From: Alistipes sp.
GTDB lineage: Bacteria; Bacteroidota; Bacteroidia; Bacteroidales; Rikenellaceae
Length of the DNA stretch: 64,000 nt
Assembly: GCA_021201825.1 (NCBI GenBank)
Contig: JAJQED010000003.1
Span: forward strand, 72,772 to 136,771
Reading direction: 5' to 3'
A program made the translations under genes and the position numbers. How positions within the stretch are numbered: position 1 is the first letter of the stretch; the number at the start of each line of letters is the position of its first letter. Of this stretch, positions 1 to 9,061 are shown one piece after another. The notes under the pieces are model-generated. The model saw only the letters and a list, made by a program, of their open reading frames with translations, made no database searches and had not been told where the DNA came from.

Positions 1-1
1 C

Positions 2-310
2 AATACGAACGCCGATACGGTAGCCCGCACCGTGGCTGTGGCCATGGCCCCGCTGATGCCGGTGGAGCTTGTATATTGTTTCGAAAAAAAGGGGGTGCTC
101 AGGGACGTTGACGACGAGGATTCCGTCATACGGTCCGTTACACCGGCGGTTTTCGAACAGCTAAAATCCGATGGTACGGTCAGCCAGGGGATGCTTCCCA
201 AGTTGGAGAACGCCCTGTCGGCAGTCGCAGCCGGGGTCAGGGGAGTGGTCATCTGCTCGTCGGACGCCGTGGCGACAGGCCGTACCGACGGCACGCGCAT
301 TAGCGAATAA
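2..310 (+). CDS. argB: Acetylglutamate kinase, C-terminal part (5' truncated by window)
   Basis: The reading frame is open from base 2 and ends with TAA at 308-310; the N-terminal two thirds lie left of the window. Visible residues begin NTNADTVARTVAV and continue through CFEKKGVL and GMLPKLENA. This is the pattern of the C-terminal lobe of the amino-acid kinase fold in ArgB, where the INADT Asp region and the G(M/A)xPKLE loop contribute to the nucleotide and substrate site. ArgB phosphorylates N-acetylglutamate (N-succinylglutamate in some Bacteroidetes) in cytosolic arginine synthesis. No other arginine gene is visible. The gene downstream starts 48 bases later and is unrelated, so cotranscription is uncertain. 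Confidence 0.85.
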   Translation, partial: NTNADTVARTVAVAMAPLMPVELVYCFEKKGVLRDVDDEDSVIRSVTPAVFEQLKSDGTVSQGMLPKLENALSAVAAGVRGVVICSSDAVATGRTDGTRISE

Positions 311-358
311 ATTACTATTTTTGGGTGTTTTCAATCGAAACGAACACCCGGACGCTGA

Positions 359-1105
359 ATGATAAACGGCAGGAAAATAGTAGTGGTAATGCCGGCATAC
401 AATGCGGAGCAGACCCTCGAGCGGACTTATGCGGAGATCCCGTTCGGGATCGTGGACGAAGTCATCCTTACGGACGATTGCAGCAGTGACGGAACGGTGG
501 GGGCGGCCCGCAGGCTGGGTATCTCGCATATCTTGCGACATGAAAAGAACCGGGGGTACGGCGGCAACCAGAAGACCTGTTATGACAAGGCCCTCGAACT
601 GGGGGCGGATATCGTGGTCATGCTCCATCCCGACTACCAGTATACTCCCCTGCTTATCGAACCGATGTGCCATGTTATTGCCTCGGGGCTGTACCCGGTG
701 ATGCTCGGTTCCCGTATCCTGGGTAAAGGAGCCTTAAGGGGCGGTATGCCCCGGGTCAAATATTTCGCTAACCGGTGCCTTACGTTATTCCAGAACATCC
801 TGCTCAACCAGAAACTCAGCGAATACCATACGGGCTTCAGGGCGTTCTCGGCCGAGGTTCTACGCACGGTGGATTATAACAGCTGTTCGGACGATTTCGT
901 TTTCGACAACCAGATGCTGGCGCAGATATTCTGGCACGGCTTCGAGATCGGGGAGATCACCTGCCCGACGAAATATTTCGAAGAGGCGTCGTCCATAAAC
1001 TTTCGGCGGAGTGCCGTTTACGGGTTGGGGGTCATCCGAACCTCCTTAGTTTACCGGCTATCGAAATGGGGCTTAATCAAAAGCAGGTTATGGAAAAAAA
1101 GTTAA
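359..1105 (+). CDS. Family 2 glycosyltransferase (polyprenyl-phosphate sugar transferase-like)
   Basis: 248 residues with a GT-A fold. The N-terminus KIVVVMPAYNAEQTL and the nucleotide-binding acidic motif LTDDCSSDGT (around residues 37-46) are typical of GT2 enzymes of the dolichyl/undecaprenyl-phosphate mannose or glucose synthase type. The second acidic site is MLHPDYQY rather than the usual DADLQH. There are no clear membrane helices, so it is probably cytosolic or peripheral. It overlaps the next gene, a GT-C-like membrane protein, and a GtrA-like protein follows. That arrangement fits a unit that makes and flips a lipid-linked sugar and transfers it outside the cytoplasmic membrane. Sugar and acceptor cannot be told from sequence. 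ATG at 359 was chosen because the catalytic domain starts directly after it. Confidence 0.85.
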   Translation: MINGRKIVVVMPAYNAEQTLERTYAEIPFGIVDEVILTDDCSSDGTVGAARRLGISHILRHEKNRGYGGNQKTCYDKALELGADIVVMLHPDYQYTPLLIEPMCHVIASGLYPVMLGSRILGKGALRGGMPRVKYFANRCLTLFQNILLNQKLSEYHTGFRAFSAEVLRTVDYNSCSDDFVFDNQMLAQIFWHGFEIGEITCPTKYFEEASSINFRRSAVYGLGVIRTSLVYRLSKWGLIKSRLWKKS

Positions 1106-2763
1106 TACTGCTCTGGGCCGGGCTAATCGTGGTCGTATTCTCGATCGTGTTTTCGACGCAGTTCGACCCCAAACTCCATATCAGCGGGGACAATGCCGTT
1201 TACCTTAAACTGGCGCAAAATATGGCCGACGGCCACGGTTACTCCTCCCTCGGGACCGACGGGGAGTACCATCCGGCCAGCCATTTCCCGCCCGCCTATT
1301 CTTTCGTCCTGTCGATCTTTATGAGGGCGGGGATAGATTCCCTGGTTTTTTTTAAAGCGCTTAACGGGTTGTTCCTGCTCGCCTCTTTGCTCTTGCTGTT
1401 TTTTATGGGAAACGGATTGACGGGCAGGCCGTTTCTGATATTCAGTGCAATCCTGCTTGCCGTCTTTTCGCCCCAGACTCTCGGTTTCGCTACTATCGCG
1501 ATGTCTGAAATGTGCTATATGTTCTTTATCACGGCCGGGTTTTACGCCCTTTACAGGTACTCCGGCCGCCCTGCATATGCAGGGCATTGCACCCTCGAGG
1601 GTGCAATGCCGGACAGTAACACCGCTAAAGGACCCGGTCCGGCCTGTGTCGGTTCACCTATTTGCTTTCTCAAAGACCCGTGGTTCTGGACGGCCGTAGC
1701 AACTGTCGCCGCCGCTTATTATACCCGTTCGGTTGCCATGTCGGCTATCGGGGCCGCCCTGGTCTTCTTCCTGTTCCGCCGGGAGTGGAAGCAGGCCGGT
1801 GTATATGCGGCGGGTACCGTTGCTTTGTTGCTCCCATGGTCGTTGCGAAATGCCGCCCACGGTATAGAATCGCGCTATTTCGGAACCATAATGACGGTTA
1901 ACCCGTGGCGGCCGGAACAGGGCAATATCTCAAGCGTGGGAGAAATGGCCGAAAAAATGGTCAATAACTTCGATGAGACGGTTTTCAAAGGGTTCCGTGA
2001 AATACTGTTCCCGTTCATGGACTTTCACCAAGGTACCCCATCGGGCTTTTTATCCGTAGTTTGCGGCCTGGCTGTACTCGGGGTCATTTTCTACGGGGCC
2101 TGGCAGTTGGGCCGTATGCGGTGGATGTTTATTGCATATATCGCATTCAATATCGGGCTGTTCATGCTATGGCACGGGGGTAACGGTTCGCGGTACGTGA
2201 CACCGATCGCGCCGGTGCTCTTCCTGTGTTTTTATACGGGGTTATATTATCTTGCTGAGTTTGCAGCCGGGAAAATGCGCAGGCAAACCAGGCCGCTCCC
2301 CGCCTGGTTGCCGCTTATATTTCTGGTCATGGCGCTCCCTGCCCTTAAACCCTTGCAAACTCAGGCCGATATGGCCGGATATCCGTATTCGCCGGCCTAC
2401 CGGAATTATTTCAAGATCGCGGAAGAACTTAATAAACAGGCGGATGCCGGGGCTGTAGTTGTAGCACGCAAGCCGGACCTTTTCAATTATATGGCCGGGC
2501 GGTTGGTAGCCGTCAACTATAAATTTACTTCCGACCCTGTCGGGCTTATAGCCGACCTGCTGGATAAGAATACGTCGTATGTAGTTTTAGAGCAGTTGGG
2601 GTACGGCTCCACCCCGTTATACCTTTATCCGGCCATACAAGCCTATCCGGAAGTTTTCCCCGTCATTTGGCATTTGCCGGAGCCCGACACGTACCTTCTC
2701 GGGTTCGACCGGGAGGCGGCCTCTGCAATTGTTAACGGCACCGCCGATGCAACCGTCGATTAA
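1090..2763 (+). CDS. GT-C superfamily membrane glycosyltransferase-like protein (PMT/ArnT type)
   Basis: About 557 residues with a signal-anchor and roughly ten hydrophobic segments. The first loop contains GDNAVYLKLAQNMADGHGYS, which matches the acidic loop motif of GT-C enzymes that use polyprenyl-phosphate sugars (PMT, ArnT, GT83). The following YHPASHFPPAYSF also fits the family. ATG at 1090 overlaps the upstream GT2 gene by 16 bases; ATG at 1066 is an alternative eight codons earlier. Oddity: residues of about 160-197 form a polar insert between hydrophobic segments, and its DNA contains two back-to-back perfect palindromes (1571-1582 and 1583-1610). It probably transfers the sugar activated by the upstream GT2. 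The acceptor is unknown. Confidence 0.75.
   Translation: MEKKLILLWAGLIVVVFSIVFSTQFDPKLHISGDNAVYLKLAQNMADGHGYSSLGTDGEYHPASHFPPAYSFVLSIFMRAGIDSLVFFKALNGLFLLASLLLLFFMGNGLTGRPFLIFSAILLAVFSPQTLGFATIAMSEMCYMFFITAGFYALYRYSGRPAYAGHCTLEGAMPDSNTAKGPGPACVGSPICFLKDPWFWTAVATVAAAYYTRSVAMSAIGAALVFFLFRREWKQAGVYAAGTVALLLPWSLRNAAHGIESRYFGTIMTVNPWRPEQGNISSVGEMAEKMVNNFDETVFKGFREILFPFMDFHQGTPSGFLSVVCGLAVLGVIFYGAWQLGRMRWMFIAYIAFNIGLFMLWHGGNGSRYVTPIAPVLFLCFYTGLYYLAEFAAGKMRRQTRPLPAWLPLIFLVMALPALKPLQTQADMAGYPYSPAYRNYFKIAEELNKQADAGAVVVARKPDLFNYMAGRLVAVNYKFTSDPVGLIADLLDKNTSYVVLEQLGYGSTPLYLYPAIQAYPEVFPVIWHLPEPDTYLLGFDREAASAIVNGTADATVD
1571..1610. repeat. Two adjacent perfect palindromes inside the GT-C gene
   Basis: Positions 1571-1582 read CTGCATATGCAG, a perfect 12 bp palindrome. 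Positions 1583-1610 are a perfect 28 bp palindrome with left arm GGCATTGCACCCTC, read back exactly on the other strand. They are translated in frame into a Gly/Ala/Pro-rich polar loop. A further short palindrome, GGACCCGGTCC, lies about 30 bases downstream. Confidence 0.9.
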
Positions 2764-3163
2764 AGGCCTCCTACTGGGCAAAGGCAGCGGAGTTGCGGGG
2801 CAGGGTTTCCGGTATATTATAGCCGGTGGTACGGCTTTCGCCCTCGATTTCTTTCTTCTATATATCTGCACCCATTTTATCGGGATAAACTATGTAATTT
2901 CCGCCGCAGTTGGTTTTATGGCAGGACTCCTCGTTACCTACGTTTTGAGTACCAGGTGGGTTTTCTCCCGCCGGAAAATGGCTAACCGGTGGGCCGAATT
3001 CCTATTGTTCTCCCTGATAGGGCTGATAGGTATCGGGCTGACCATGTTGCTGGTCTGGTTGTTCACCGAGCATGCAGGTTTGCATTACCTCCTGTCGAAA
3101 ATTATCACGACCTTTATCGTAACCGGCTGGAACTTCGCCGCTAAAAAAATAATCCTCTTTTAA
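2747..3163 (+). CDS. GtrA-like membrane protein
   Basis: 138 residues from ATG 2747, which lies 17 bases inside the end of the upstream gene (a TTG at 2729 is less likely). Four hydrophobic helices are visible. The signature GFRYIIAGGTAFALDF near the N-terminus, STRWVFS between helices 2 and 3, and the ending GWNFAAKKIILF are typical of the GtrA family (PF04138). GtrA-like proteins are associated with moving polyprenyl-phosphate-linked sugars across the cytoplasmic membrane. Its position after a GT2 and a GT-C protein is the classic three-component arrangement, which supports joint action. Confidence 0.85.
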   Translation: MQPSIKGLLLGKGSGVAGQGFRYIIAGGTAFALDFFLLYICTHFIGINYVISAAVGFMAGLLVTYVLSTRWVFSRRKMANRWAEFLLFSLIGLIGIGLTMLLVWLFTEHAGLHYLLSKIITTFIVTGWNFAAKKIILF

Positions 3164-3165
3164 TT

Positions 3166-3567
3166 ATGCTCAAACTCGGCGGTTATATCAACCTTTTTAT
3201 ATCCCTGCTTCATTTCGCGGCGTTGTTTTGCCTTTGGGATGCTTTTCGAATAACGGGGGTTTATGAAATTATGGAACGACTGGCGGCAGTCCGCGAGTAT
3301 TTGCCAGCGGTTTCGACCGTTTTTGTCGCGGTTATTTTTGCCGTTTTCGGGTTATACGCACTTGTTGCGGCCGGAGCGCTGAGGCTTAAATTGCCTCTGC
3401 TTCGCCTCGGGATTTATGGGATCGGAGCAATTTACACATTACGTGGAATATCGGGCCTGATCATGGATCACTCTGATATACTGCAGGTATTGTTCTCCTT
3501 GACGGCTCTTTGGATCGGAATTCTTTATCTGGCCGGTGGCTGGTCTGCGTTTAACGGTCCAAAATAA
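3166..3567 (+). CDS. Small integral membrane protein, unknown function
   Basis: 133 residues with four hydrophobic segments: an N-terminal one (LFISLLHFAALFCLW), AVSTVFVAVIFAVFGLYAL, a middle helix around RLGIYGIGAIYTL, and a C-terminal VLFSLTALWIGILYLAGG. No catalytic motif was recognised. The start codon follows the stop of the GtrA-like gene by two bases, so it is almost certainly cotranscribed with the sugar-transfer genes. A role as an accessory membrane subunit is possible but unproven. Confidence 0.7.
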   Translation: MLKLGGYINLFISLLHFAALFCLWDAFRITGVYEIMERLAAVREYLPAVSTVFVAVIFAVFGLYALVAAGALRLKLPLLRLGIYGIGAIYTLRGISGLIMDHSDILQVLFSLTALWIGILYLAGGWSAFNGPK

Positions 3568-3569
3568 AA

Positions 3570-3590
3570 AAGGGCGCCGAAGCGCCCTTA
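3570..3590 (-). terminator. Intrinsic terminator between convergent units
   Basis: Stem AAGGGCGC / GCGCCCTT with tetraloop CGAA. On the minus strand it is followed by a T-rich stretch (TTTTTTATTTT), so it mainly serves tpiA. It may also slow transcription arriving from the membrane-protein operon. Confidence 0.8.
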
Positions 3591-3609
3591 TACATAATCG
3601 GCCGGAAGT

Positions 3610-4362
3610 TTAGAAACTTTCACCGATAGCGATAAAGTCGTCCGCCTTTAGGGACGCACCGCCGATCAGTCCGCCATCCACATCCTCTTTCGAGAAGAGT
3701 TCTTTGGCGTTGGACGGGTTACAGCTCCCTCCGTAAAGTATAACGGTCTGGTCGGCCGCCTCACCGAATTTCCCTTTGAGAACCGAACGGATATAGGCGT
3801 GAATTTCCTGCGCCTGGTCCGCCGTAGCGGTCTTGCCGGTACCGATAGCCCAAACAGGTTCATAGGCGATTACCAACTTTGAGAATTCCTCGGCGGTGAG
3901 GTTGAAGACCACTTCCTCTATCTGCGATTTTACCACCTCGAAATGTTTACCGGCTTCCCTCTCTTCGAGTTTTTCACCGATGCAATAGATCGGGATAAGG
4001 TTGTTTGCATAAGCAAGGGCCATTTTTTTGTTAAGCGTCGCGCTCGTTTCCCCGTAATATTCCCTGCGCTCGGAGTGTCCCAATAATACATATTCCACAC
4101 CCAGGGAAGCTATCATCGCCGCCGACACCTCGCCGGTATAGGCGCCCTTGGCTTCGTCTGCGCAGTTCTGTGCCGATACGGCCACTCCCGTTCCGCGCGT
4201 AACTTTCATCACCTCGGAAAGGTGCGTGAAAGGCGGTGCAACGATAAAGTTCACCGATTTGTCCACATTGCGGGTCCCGGCCGCAACGGCCTTGGCCAGT
4301 TCCACACCCTCTGCCGGAGTGGTATTCATCTTCCAGTTACCGGCTACGATCTTTTTTCTCAT
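3610..4362 (-). CDS. tpiA: Triosephosphate isomerase
   Basis: 250 residues, the usual length. It interconverts dihydroxyacetone phosphate and glyceraldehyde 3-phosphate in glycolysis and gluconeogenesis in the cytosol. Diagnostic motifs are AGNWKMN with catalytic Lys11, LLGHSERR with His96, and [11 protein letters not shown] with the catalytic base Glu168. The C-terminal phosphate-binding loops ([19 protein letters not shown]) are intact. It is downstream of the lysS unit on the same strand, but a gap of about 95 bases suggests a separate promoter. Confidence 0.97.
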   Translation of the reverse strand: MRKKIVAGNWKMNTTPAEGVELAKAVAAGTRNVDKSVNFIVAPPFTHLSEVMKVTRGTGVAVSAQNCADEAKGAYTGEVSAAMIASLGVEYVLLGHSERREYYGETSATLNKKMALAYANNLIPIYCIGEKLEEREAGKHFEVVKSQIEEVVFNLTAEEFSKLVIAYEPVWAIGTGKTATADQAQEIHAYIRSVLKGKFGEAADQTVILYGGSCNPSNAKELFSKEDVDGGLIGGASLKADDFIAIGESF

Positions 4363-4456
4363 GCTTACTATTTTTTGAGATTATTTAATGTATTGTTGTG
4401 CTGTGGTATTTCGCTTCGTTTTTCCGCACCGGGCGTTGCCCGACTGCGGACACAGT

Positions 4457-4906
4457 TCAAAAAACCTCGGTTTCCTTATATTTCTTTTTCTTCCCACGCC
4501 GAGTTAGTACGGCAAACGGCACAAGGGCTATCCCCTGGACCCATAAACTGAGGCGGACTATCTTTTGCAGAACCTCGGTGTAAATTTCAGGCTGTTGGTC
4601 TTGTGCCGCCTCTTCCAAACTTTCAGAAGCCGGGATTACTTCTTCTATCTCTCCCTGGGCAGGTTCCGTCTCTCCGTCCGTTGAGGGTATTTCATCAAAC
4701 TCAACATTTTCCGGTTCCTCTACCACCGCCGGAGGGTCGCTTTTAGCTTCCGCCCTTGCTTTTTCCCTTTCAGCTGAAGCAAGTTTCTCCGCTTTATTAA
4801 GTTCGATCGAAAGAAGCAACGCCGCAACGATAAACACCGACAAGGCGCAAAGCCCCGTTGCCCGGCTTATCCTCACGATCTTTTCCGCTTTCTGCTTTCT
4901 GTCCAT
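4457..4906 (-). CDS. Two-helix membrane protein of unknown function
   Basis: 149 residues from the ATG two bases after the lysS stop (TAG-TA-ATG), so it is translationally coupled to lysS. A GTG six codons upstream would overlap lysS and is less likely. It has an N-terminal helix (LCALSVFIVAALLLSIEL), an extended acidic Glu/Pro-rich middle of about 70 residues, a second helix (LWVQGIALVPFAVL) and a very basic tail (RRGKKKKYKE). This suggests an inner-membrane protein with a long disordered loop. No family was recognised. Confidence 0.65.
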   Translation of the reverse strand: MDRKQKAEKIVRISRATGLCALSVFIVAALLLSIELNKAEKLASAEREKARAEAKSDPPAVVEEPENVEFDEIPSTDGETEPAQGEIEEVIPASESLEEAAQDQQPEIYTEVLQKIVRLSLWVQGIALVPFAVLTRRGKKKKYKETEVF

Positions 4907-4908
4907 TA

Positions 4909-6633
4909 CTATTGCCCGGTCCACTGCCTGACCTGTTCCGCAGAGGGATTCTTAAGCCCGAGCTTATTCTTTTTGTTATAACCGCAAAGGTCGTTGAACA
5001 GCTTCCCGGGAGCGAGTTTCCGCACTGCATCCATGGTAACATGGCCCATTTTCCTAAGCACCGGGATCCATTCTTCGGGTATGCCTGCCTCGGCATATTT
5101 CTCGTCCGGATCCTGTACCGCATTCTTTTCCGGGCGCATCTGCGGGAAGAATAGTACGTCCTGTATCGACTGCTGCCCTGTCATAAGCATGGTCAGCCGG
5201 TCGATACCCATACCCATACCCGAAGTGGTGGGCATGCCGTATTCCAGCGCGCGGACGAAATCCATATCGATGAACATAGCCTCGTCGTCCCCTTTTTCGC
5301 TTAGGCGCAGCTGCTCCTGGAACCGTCCCAACTGATCGATGGGATCGTTGAGTTCAGAGTAGGCGTTGCAAAGCTCCTTGCCGTTGACGAACAGCTCGAA
5401 CCGCTCGGTAAGCGAACTGTCGTCACGGTGCCTCTTACAAAGTGGCGACATATCGAGCGGGTAATCTACCAGGAACGTCGGCTGGATAAAATCCCCTTCA
5501 ACATATTCCCCGAGAATGGCGTCAATCAGCTTACCCTTACCCATGGTCGGGTCATACTCCACTTTCAGCTTGTCACATGCCACCCGCAGCTGGTCTTCGT
5601 CCATACAGGTCACATCGTAACCCGTTTTCTCTTTTATAGCTTCCCGGATGGAGATCCGCCTGTAGGGACGGGCGAAGTCGATCTCCCGGTCGCCGACCAG
5701 GACTTTTGTGGATCCGTTGACCGCAAGGGCCACCCTTTCGAGCATCTCCTCCGTAAAGTCCATCATCCAGTTGTAGTCCTTATAGGCTACATATATCTCC
5801 ATCACGGTGAACTCCGGGTTGTGGGTGCGGTCCATACCCTCGTTGCGAAAATCCTTGGCGAATTCGTATACCCCGTCGAAGCCGCCCACGATAAGCTTCT
5901 TGAGGTAAAGCTCGTTGGCAATACGAAGGTATAGCGGCATATCGAGCGTATTGTGGTGCGTGATGAACGGGCGTGCCGCCGCACCGCCGGGAATGGGTTG
6001 CAGGATGGGCGTCTCGACCTCGAGGTAGCCTTTGGAATCGAAGAATTCCCTCATGGTAGAGATTATCCTTGCCCTTTTTACAAAGACGTCCCGTACGTGC
6101 GGGTTCACTACAAGGTCCACATACCGTTGCCGGTAGCGCACCTCGGGATCGGTAAACGCATCGTAAACCTGTCCGTCCTTTTCCTTAACGATAGGTAGCG
6201 GACGCAGGGATTTGCCGAGCAGTACCAGTTCTTTGGCATGTACAGAGAGTTCGCCTGTATTGGTTATGAAAGCGTTTCCTTTGACCCCGACGATATCCCC
6301 GATATCGAGCAGTTTTTTGAAAACGGTATTGTAGAAAGTCTTATCTTCCCCGGGACACAGGTCGTCGCGGCGAATGTAAACCTGGATGCGCCCGGTATGG
6401 TCCTGCAGCTCGAAGAACGAAGCGTTGCCCATTATACGCCGGGTCATCATACGGCCGGCGATCACCACATCCTGGAAATTTTCCTTGCCGGGGTCGTATT
6501 CAGCCGAGATTTCTGCTGCCGTAGCGTTTACCGGGAACATGGCGGCAGGGTAGGGGTCGATCCCCAACTCCCTTATTTTTTCGAGCGACTGGCGGCGCAG
6601 GGCTTCCTGCTCGCTCAACTGGTGCGTACTCAT
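4909..6633 (-). CDS. lysS: Lysyl-tRNA synthetase, class II
   Basis: 574 residues. It charges tRNA-Lys with lysine in the cytosol. An N-terminal OB-fold anticodon domain (about residues 55-160: [22 protein letters not shown]) precedes the class II catalytic core. Motif 2 is visible as [15 protein letters not shown] and motif 3 as [13 protein letters not shown]. It is about 70 residues longer than E. coli LysS because of a C-terminal extension beginning after motif 3 ([14 protein letters not shown] to the end), which is seen in other Bacteroidetes LysS as far as I recall. A TATCTTTG -7 element lies on the minus strand at 6661-6668. Confidence 0.96.
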   Translation of the reverse strand: MSTHQLSEQEALRRQSLEKIRELGIDPYPAAMFPVNATAAEISAEYDPGKENFQDVVIAGRMMTRRIMGNASFFELQDHTGRIQVYIRRDDLCPGEDKTFYNTVFKKLLDIGDIVGVKGNAFITNTGELSVHAKELVLLGKSLRPLPIVKEKDGQVYDAFTDPEVRYRQRYVDLVVNPHVRDVFVKRARIISTMREFFDSKGYLEVETPILQPIPGGAAARPFITHHNTLDMPLYLRIANELYLKKLIVGGFDGVYEFAKDFRNEGMDRTHNPEFTVMEIYVAYKDYNWMMDFTEEMLERVALAVNGSTKVLVGDREIDFARPYRRISIREAIKEKTGYDVTCMDEDQLRVACDKLKVEYDPTMGKGKLIDAILGEYVEGDFIQPTFLVDYPLDMSPLCKRHRDDSSLTERFELFVNGKELCNAYSELNDPIDQLGRFQEQLRLSEKGDDEAMFIDMDFVRALEYGMPTTSGMGMGIDRLTMLMTGQQSIQDVLFFPQMRPEKNAVQDPDEKYAEAGIPEEWIPVLRKMGHVTMDAVRKLAPGKLFNDLCGYNKKNKLGLKNPSAEQVRQWTGQ

Positions 6634-6937
6634 CTTGGTAAGGTTATCTTTTTAAACCTCCAAAGATAAGCAAAACCGGGATAATACGGGAGTCCGCCCA
6701 TAGTTTTCCGCGTGGTCCTCTTTATTGAAGGTATGTAATGTAAGGGCTTACGAAATTTAAAACTCCTATGCCGGTTACGGCTCCGGGTAGCCCGATTCCG
6801 TGCCGGGATCCGTTTGCCTTCTCAAAAAACATATTTTGGCTGACGATTTGAAGCCGTTAATTGCTAAGACGGCTTCGGTTTGTCGGCTTTTTTGATTTAA
6901 ATATTTAAATTTGTTAACGGAACCAAACGGTATAGAT
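6634..6937. other. Divergent intergenic region lysS / aspA
   Basis: About 300 bases without a gene. It holds TATCTTTG (minus strand, 6661-6668) for lysS and TAAATTTG (plus strand, 6906-6913) for aspA, both matching the Bacteroidetes -7 consensus TAnnTTTG; no well-spaced -33 box was found for either. A GAAGCCG / CGGCTTC stem lies at about 6850-6876. Nothing else recognisable. Confidence 0.55.
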
Positions 6938-8380
6938 ATGGATATTACGAAACGGAAATTATCGGGTAAGGTGCGCAGGGAACACGACCTGCTGGGCGAA
7001 ATGGACATCCCGCAGGAATACTATTTCGGCATACAGACAATGCGGGCCATGGAAAATTTTCACATCAGCCGGGTGCGCCTCTATTTCTTCCCGGAGTTGA
7101 TCCGGGCGCTGGCCGAGGTCAAGCAGGCGGCGGCCATGGCCAACCGGGACCTCGGGCAGATGGACCATGAGGTTGCCCATGCCGTTACAAAAGCCTGCCG
7201 GGATGTTGCCGGGGGTATGCTGAACGACCATTTCGTGGTGGACATGGTTCAGGGTGGAGCAGGAACCTCTACCAACATGAACGCCAACGAGGTGATAGCC
7301 AACCGTGCGCTCGAGATCATGGGCCATGACCGGGGCGAATATAAATACTGCCATCCCAATAACCATGTCAACCTGTCGCAGTCTACCAACGATGCCTATC
7401 CTACGGCGGTAAAAATTGCGCTGATACGTTCCATCGAGAAAATGGTTTCGTCCCTCAAGTGGCTTATAGACGCTTTCTCGGCCAAAGGGGAACAATTCGC
7501 CGGGGTGCTAAAGATGGGCCGTACGCAGCTTCAGGACGCCGTGCCGATGACCCTCGGGCAGGAATTCGAAGCCTATGCCGCGACCCTGAGGGAAGAGGTG
7601 GACAGGCTCGAACAGAATATGAAACTGTTTCTGGAGGTAAATATGGGTGCTACGGCCATTGGGACGGGGATCAACTCCGATCCGGATTATTCAGGCATCT
7701 GCATCCGGCACCTGCGGGAAATTACCGGTTTGCCGCTCGTAGCGGCGACCAATATGATAGAGGCCACGAGCGACACCGGGGCGTTCATTATGAACTCTTC
7801 GGCCCAGAAACGCCTTGCGGTCAAACTCTCCAAGATATGCAACGACCTGCGTTTATTGTCTTCGGGACCACGTGCGGGGCTGAACGAGATAAACCTGCCG
7901 CCGATGCAGCCCGGGTCGTCCATCATGCCGGGTAAGGTGAACCCGGTGATCCCGGAGGTGGTCAACCAGATAGCCTACCGCGTAATAGGCAATGACCTGA
8001 CCGTGACCATGGCCGCCGAAGCGGGGCAGCTGGAGCTGAACGTTATGGAGCCCATAATAGTGCATTGTCTATTCGAGAGTATCGAGATGCTGATAAACGG
8101 CATGGACACCCTACGTGAGAAATGTATCGCCGGCATTACGGCAAACGAGTATATTTGCCGCTCGATGGTCTTGAACAGCATCGGGCTGGTTACGGCTTTG
8201 AACCCATACCTGGGATATGAAACCTCTACGGCCCTTGCACGGGAAGCCCTGCAGACGGGGAAAGGTATTTACGACCTGGTACTCGAGAACGGACTTATGA
8301 GCAAGGATGAACTCGAAGATATTTTAAGGCCTGAGAATATGGTAAAACCGCGCAAGTTCCTCCGCAAGGGCCAAAAATAA
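6938..8380 (+). CDS. aspA: Aspartate ammonia-lyase
   Basis: 480 residues of the fumarase/aspartase superfamily. It reversibly deaminates L-aspartate to fumarate and ammonia in the cytosol. The N-terminus REHDLLGEMDIPQEYYFGIQT is characteristic of AspA. The family signature GSSIMPGKVNPV, carrying the mobile catalytic Ser loop, is intact, as are GGAGTSTNMNANEV and the N(H)VNLSQSTND region. ATG 6938 follows a TAAATTTG -7 box by 24 bases; the upstream TTG is less likely. In an anaerobe it links aspartate catabolism to fumarate respiration, which is an inference from the family. Confidence 0.95.
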   Translation: MDITKRKLSGKVRREHDLLGEMDIPQEYYFGIQTMRAMENFHISRVRLYFFPELIRALAEVKQAAAMANRDLGQMDHEVAHAVTKACRDVAGGMLNDHFVVDMVQGGAGTSTNMNANEVIANRALEIMGHDRGEYKYCHPNNHVNLSQSTNDAYPTAVKIALIRSIEKMVSSLKWLIDAFSAKGEQFAGVLKMGRTQLQDAVPMTLGQEFEAYAATLREEVDRLEQNMKLFLEVNMGATAIGTGINSDPDYSGICIRHLREITGLPLVAATNMIEATSDTGAFIMNSSAQKRLAVKLSKICNDLRLLSSGPRAGLNEINLPPMQPGSSIMPGKVNPVIPEVVNQIAYRVIGNDLTVTMAAEAGQLELNVMEPIIVHCLFESIEMLINGMDTLREKCIAGITANEYICRSMVLNSIGLVTALNPYLGYETSTALAREALQTGKGIYDLVLENGLMSKDELEDILRPENMVKPRKFLRKGQK

Positions 8381-8411
8381 CATCTTCGGGCAACGTTTGA
8401 GTCTTGTGCGG

Positions 8412-8419
8412 TATCTTTG
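8412..8419 (+). promoter_or_regulatory. -7 promoter element (TAnnTTTG)
   Basis: TATCTTTG lies 31 bases before the ATG of the lipoprotein gene at 8450. No TTG was found at the expected -33 spacing, so this rests on the -7 box only. Confidence 0.45.
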
Positions 8420-8449
8420 TGGTATACGTACGACTTAAACCTTTTATAA

Positions 8450-8986
8450 ATGCGAAGAATTATATTTTTTCCGCTGGCTGTTTTTATGCTCGGCACCTTA
8501 AACTGTTCCAAGGAATCCGACTCCGACACAACTAAGATCCAACACAGCCTGCAGGTAAGATTCGTGGACCCGGAGGGGAATAATTGGTTTAATAACCAGA
8601 ACTATAACGATGAAGCGATACGGGTTGTTACTTATGACGACCAGGGCGTGGAACATGATTTCTTTGACCCGGATTGGTTTGCCATGCACGGTTATACGGT
8701 CGACAGGTTCTATGACCGCTACATCTTTACCATTTACTTTACTCTCCCCGAGCCGGGAGGCGACTTCACGACCGAAACATTTGTGCGGCTTTTCGGGAAC
8801 GAACCCGATATCTTCACCGTCGAATACGAAGTCCGTGAGGGTAAAACTCCCGACGAACCATACTACGGTGGAACGGTGAAAATAAAGACCGTCCATCTTA
8901 ACGGAGACCTGATCTGGGACGTGAAATCCTCTCCGGAAATACCCGTAAATATCATAAGGGAATTCCCTGCGGGTCCCACAGAGTAA
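8450..8986 (+). CDS. Small secreted lipoprotein, unknown function
   Basis: 178 residues. The N-terminus MRRIIFFPLAVFMLGTLNC is a lipoprotein signal peptide with Cys19 followed by Ser/Asp-rich sequence. The mature part is rich in Asp, aromatic residues and beta-prone stretches (LQVRFVDPEGNNW, FTIYFTLPEPGG), suggesting a small beta domain at the outer membrane. No family was recognised. It has its own -7 element and stands alone between aspA and the AI-2E permease. Confidence 0.7.
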   Translation: MRRIIFFPLAVFMLGTLNCSKESDSDTTKIQHSLQVRFVDPEGNNWFNNQNYNDEAIRVVTYDDQGVEHDFFDPDWFAMHGYTVDRFYDRYIFTIYFTLPEPGGDFTTETFVRLFGNEPDIFTVEYEVREGKTPDEPYYGGTVKIKTVHLNGDLIWDVKSSPEIPVNIIREFPAGPTE

Positions 8987-9042
8987 CCGCGGAACCGAAC
9001 GAGCGGGTAATTTGCGGTCGAGTGGTTGAATTTTTGCTGTGA

Positions 9043-9060
9043 GGGAATAAAATTATTCCC
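9043..9060 (+). promoter_or_regulatory. Perfect hairpin abutting a start codon
   Basis: GGGAATAA-AA-TTATTCCC forms an 8 bp stem that ends one base before the ATG at 9062. In the mRNA it would cover the ribosome-binding region, so it could repress translation unless opened. Confidence 0.6.
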
Positions 9061-9061
9061 T

